From the NCBI GenBank assembly GCA_023140455.1, contig JAGLLQ010000241.1, positions 1-8,321 on the forward strand: 8,321 nt of DNA. Reading direction: 5' to 3'. Below, piece after piece: positions 7,265 to 8,321 of the stretch. The position numbers and the translations under genes were made by a program. The notes beneath the pieces were generated by a model. It worked only from the letters and a program-made list of their open reading frames with translations. It did no database searches and had not been told where the DNA came from. Each line of letters opens with the position of its first letter. Position 1 is the stretch's first letter. Source of the DNA: Desulfobacteraceae bacterium (GTDB lineage: Bacteria > Desulfobacterota > Desulfobacteria > Desulfobacterales > Desulfobacteraceae).

Positions 7265-8321
7265 TTAACTTACAAAAACAACGATCACTTCAGCACGTCT
7301 TTCAAGAGCTTTTTGTGTTGACTCTCCGTTTGCTGTGAATCTATATTTTCCAGGGGAATTAATTTTAAATATAGATGGCTTTAAACCGTTTTTTACAAGC
7401 TCATGAACTACGTTTGCAGCTCTTATTGCGCCAAGCTCAAAATTTGAAGGATATTTTTTATTGTGGATAGGATCAATGTCAGCATAACCCTCCACCATAA
7501 TTTGCACTTCATATGCTTTTAACAAATTTGCAAACCTTGAAAAGAAAGATTTATATTCTTTCGCAATTTCTGCGCTTCCAACGGGGAACAGGATTGGAAG
7601 AGTTGTTTTTAGCCTTAGACATGTTCCACTGTCAATCATCTCTATCCAGTCAATCAGTCCTGCCTGCTGAATTTCATTATAAAGTTGTTTTTTATCAATA
7701 AAAGTTTTGTCAGTAGCTCTCTGAATTTTCACTTTTGAAACTACTTTTTGGCGCTGTTTTATTTTTGGAGACTGGGTCTCTTCTTTAATCAAATCAGCAT
7801 AGCGATCCAAAATGCTTTCAAGTCTTTTGGTCTCACTTGCAAGCTTTTCAAATTTTGCGTCATCTTGCTTTAATTCAGACCCGGTCTCTTTAACAACAGA
7901 TTCTTGTGATTCTTTAATTGTACTTTCTTCAATAACTTCTTTCTGGATTGTTCTATTTTGTATACTATATTTCTCTTCATTCAACACACGCCTATTTATT
8001 TCACTAAGAAAAGATTCAACTAGTTGATAGTACCTATCCCTCTCCTTTTGTAATCGTCTAATATTATATTTTTTCTCTTTTATTGATGCGAAAAAACTAT
8101 ATGGAACTTTCCTTTCTGAGTCCTTTATCCGCTCCATATTAAGATAAAGCCATTCCATTTCGTCCATGATGCCTTTTATCTGTTCATTTATAATCTCTAT
8201 TCGGCTCTTATAATCTCTAACTCTGTCATATAAATCTGCAGTTGTATGTAGATTACTGTTGAGTATTGTATTTGAATACTCAGTTGCCAATACAGATGAA
8301 GCAAAGGCTAAAAGGAATGAG
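7265..8321 (-). CDS. exported coiled-coil protein with C-terminal OmpA/MotB-like peptidoglycan-binding domain, 5' end missing
   Basis: The frame stays open to the window edge, so the true start lies beyond it. The first visible residues, SFLLAFASSVLA followed by TEYSN, look like the hydrophobic end of a signal peptide with a V-L-A cleavage site; the TTG at 8290 lies inside this signal and is not the start. The mature protein would be periplasmic. The next 160 or so residues are rich in K, E, R and Q and likely form coiled coils; a basic K/Q/V-rich linker follows. The last 120 residues are OmpA-like: LPILFPVGSAEI, VEGYADIDPI, YPSNFELGAIRAANVV and a closing ERRAEVIVVFVS. The aspartate of GYAD and the arginine of ELGAIRA match residues that bind diaminopimelate in this family. 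It resembles the MotB C-terminus, but a cleaved signal replaces the MotB membrane anchor. Precise role unknown. Confidence 0.85.
   Translation of the reverse strand, partial: SFLLAFASSVLATEYSNTILNSNLHTTADLYDRVRDYKSRIEIINEQIKGIMDEMEWLYLNMERIKDSERKVPYSFFASIKEKKYNIRRLQKERDRYYQLVESFLSEINRRVLNEEKYSIQNRTIQKEVIEESTIKESQESVVKETGSELKQDDAKFEKLASETKRLESILDRYADLIKEETQSPKIKQRQKVVSKVKIQRATDKTFIDKKQLYNEIQQAGLIDWIEMIDSGTCLRLKTTLPILFPVGSAEIAKEYKSFFSRFANLLKAYEVQIMVEGYADIDPIHNKKYPSNFELGAIRAANVVHELVKNGLKPSIFKINSPGKYRFTANGESTQKALERRAEVIVVFVS

Noticed and set aside
7513..8027. Plus-strand frames at 7513-7701 and 7812-8027
   Set aside because: Both lie opposite the OmpA-like gene, and their serine/leucine-rich content is the complement of its charged coiled-coil codons.

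Overview
The window is a piece of a bacterial surface-sugar locus. Every gene I can support lies on the minus strand, so transcription runs from right to left. The DNA is AT-rich, and the right-hand gene encodes an exported OmpA-type peptidoglycan-binding protein, which points to a Gram-negative bacterium. The gene families together (EPS-associated MarR regulator, WbpI/WbpB-type genes, a pse cluster) would fit a proteobacterium or a Desulfobacterota-type organism, but that assignment is an inference and not a strong one.

Layout in transcription order. (1) 8321-7265: 3' part of a gene for an exported, coiled-coil, OmpA/MotB-like periplasmic protein. It is cut by the window edge and closed by a 12-bp hairpin terminator at about 7250-7205. 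(2) 7144-6755: small winged-helix regulator of the EPS-associated MarR type, with a consensus-like promoter so close to the ATG that the mRNA should be nearly leaderless. (3) 6719-6690: an almost perfect 30-bp palindrome in front of the next operon. (4) 6646-1886: a compact pseudaminic acid operon, pseG-pseH (fused), pseI, pseB, pseC, with small gaps or overlaps. (5) 1885-1474: the 3' half of a wbpB-type UDP-sugar dehydrogenase gene. It starts at the codon after the pseC stop, carries one frameshift and is a pseudogene. (6) 1457-387: an intact UDP-GlcNAc 2-epimerase of the WbpI subgroup. (7) 280-32 and 35-1: a ribbon-helix-helix antitoxin and the first codons of a MazF/PemK-like toxin, sharing a 4-nt overlap and driven by their own promoter.

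How the genes work together: PseB and PseC convert UDP-GlcNAc to the 4-amino-4,6-dideoxy altrose derivative, the PseH domain acetylates N4, the PseG domain removes UDP, and PseI condenses the sugar with phosphoenolpyruvate to give pseudaminic acid. The CMP-activating enzyme PseF is not in the window. The wbpB remnant and wbpI look like what is left of an older UDP-ManNAc3NAcA pathway into which the pse cassette was recombined. The MarR-type regulator probably controls the operon: a 10-base motif recurs in its own promoter and in both arms of the palindrome.

No gene-free stretch exceeds about 110 bases. I found no rRNA, tRNA, CRISPR array, insertion sequence or riboswitch. The parts are known families. 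The unusual aspects are the junction architecture, the regulatory palindrome and the near-leaderless regulator; I do not see a wholly new system.
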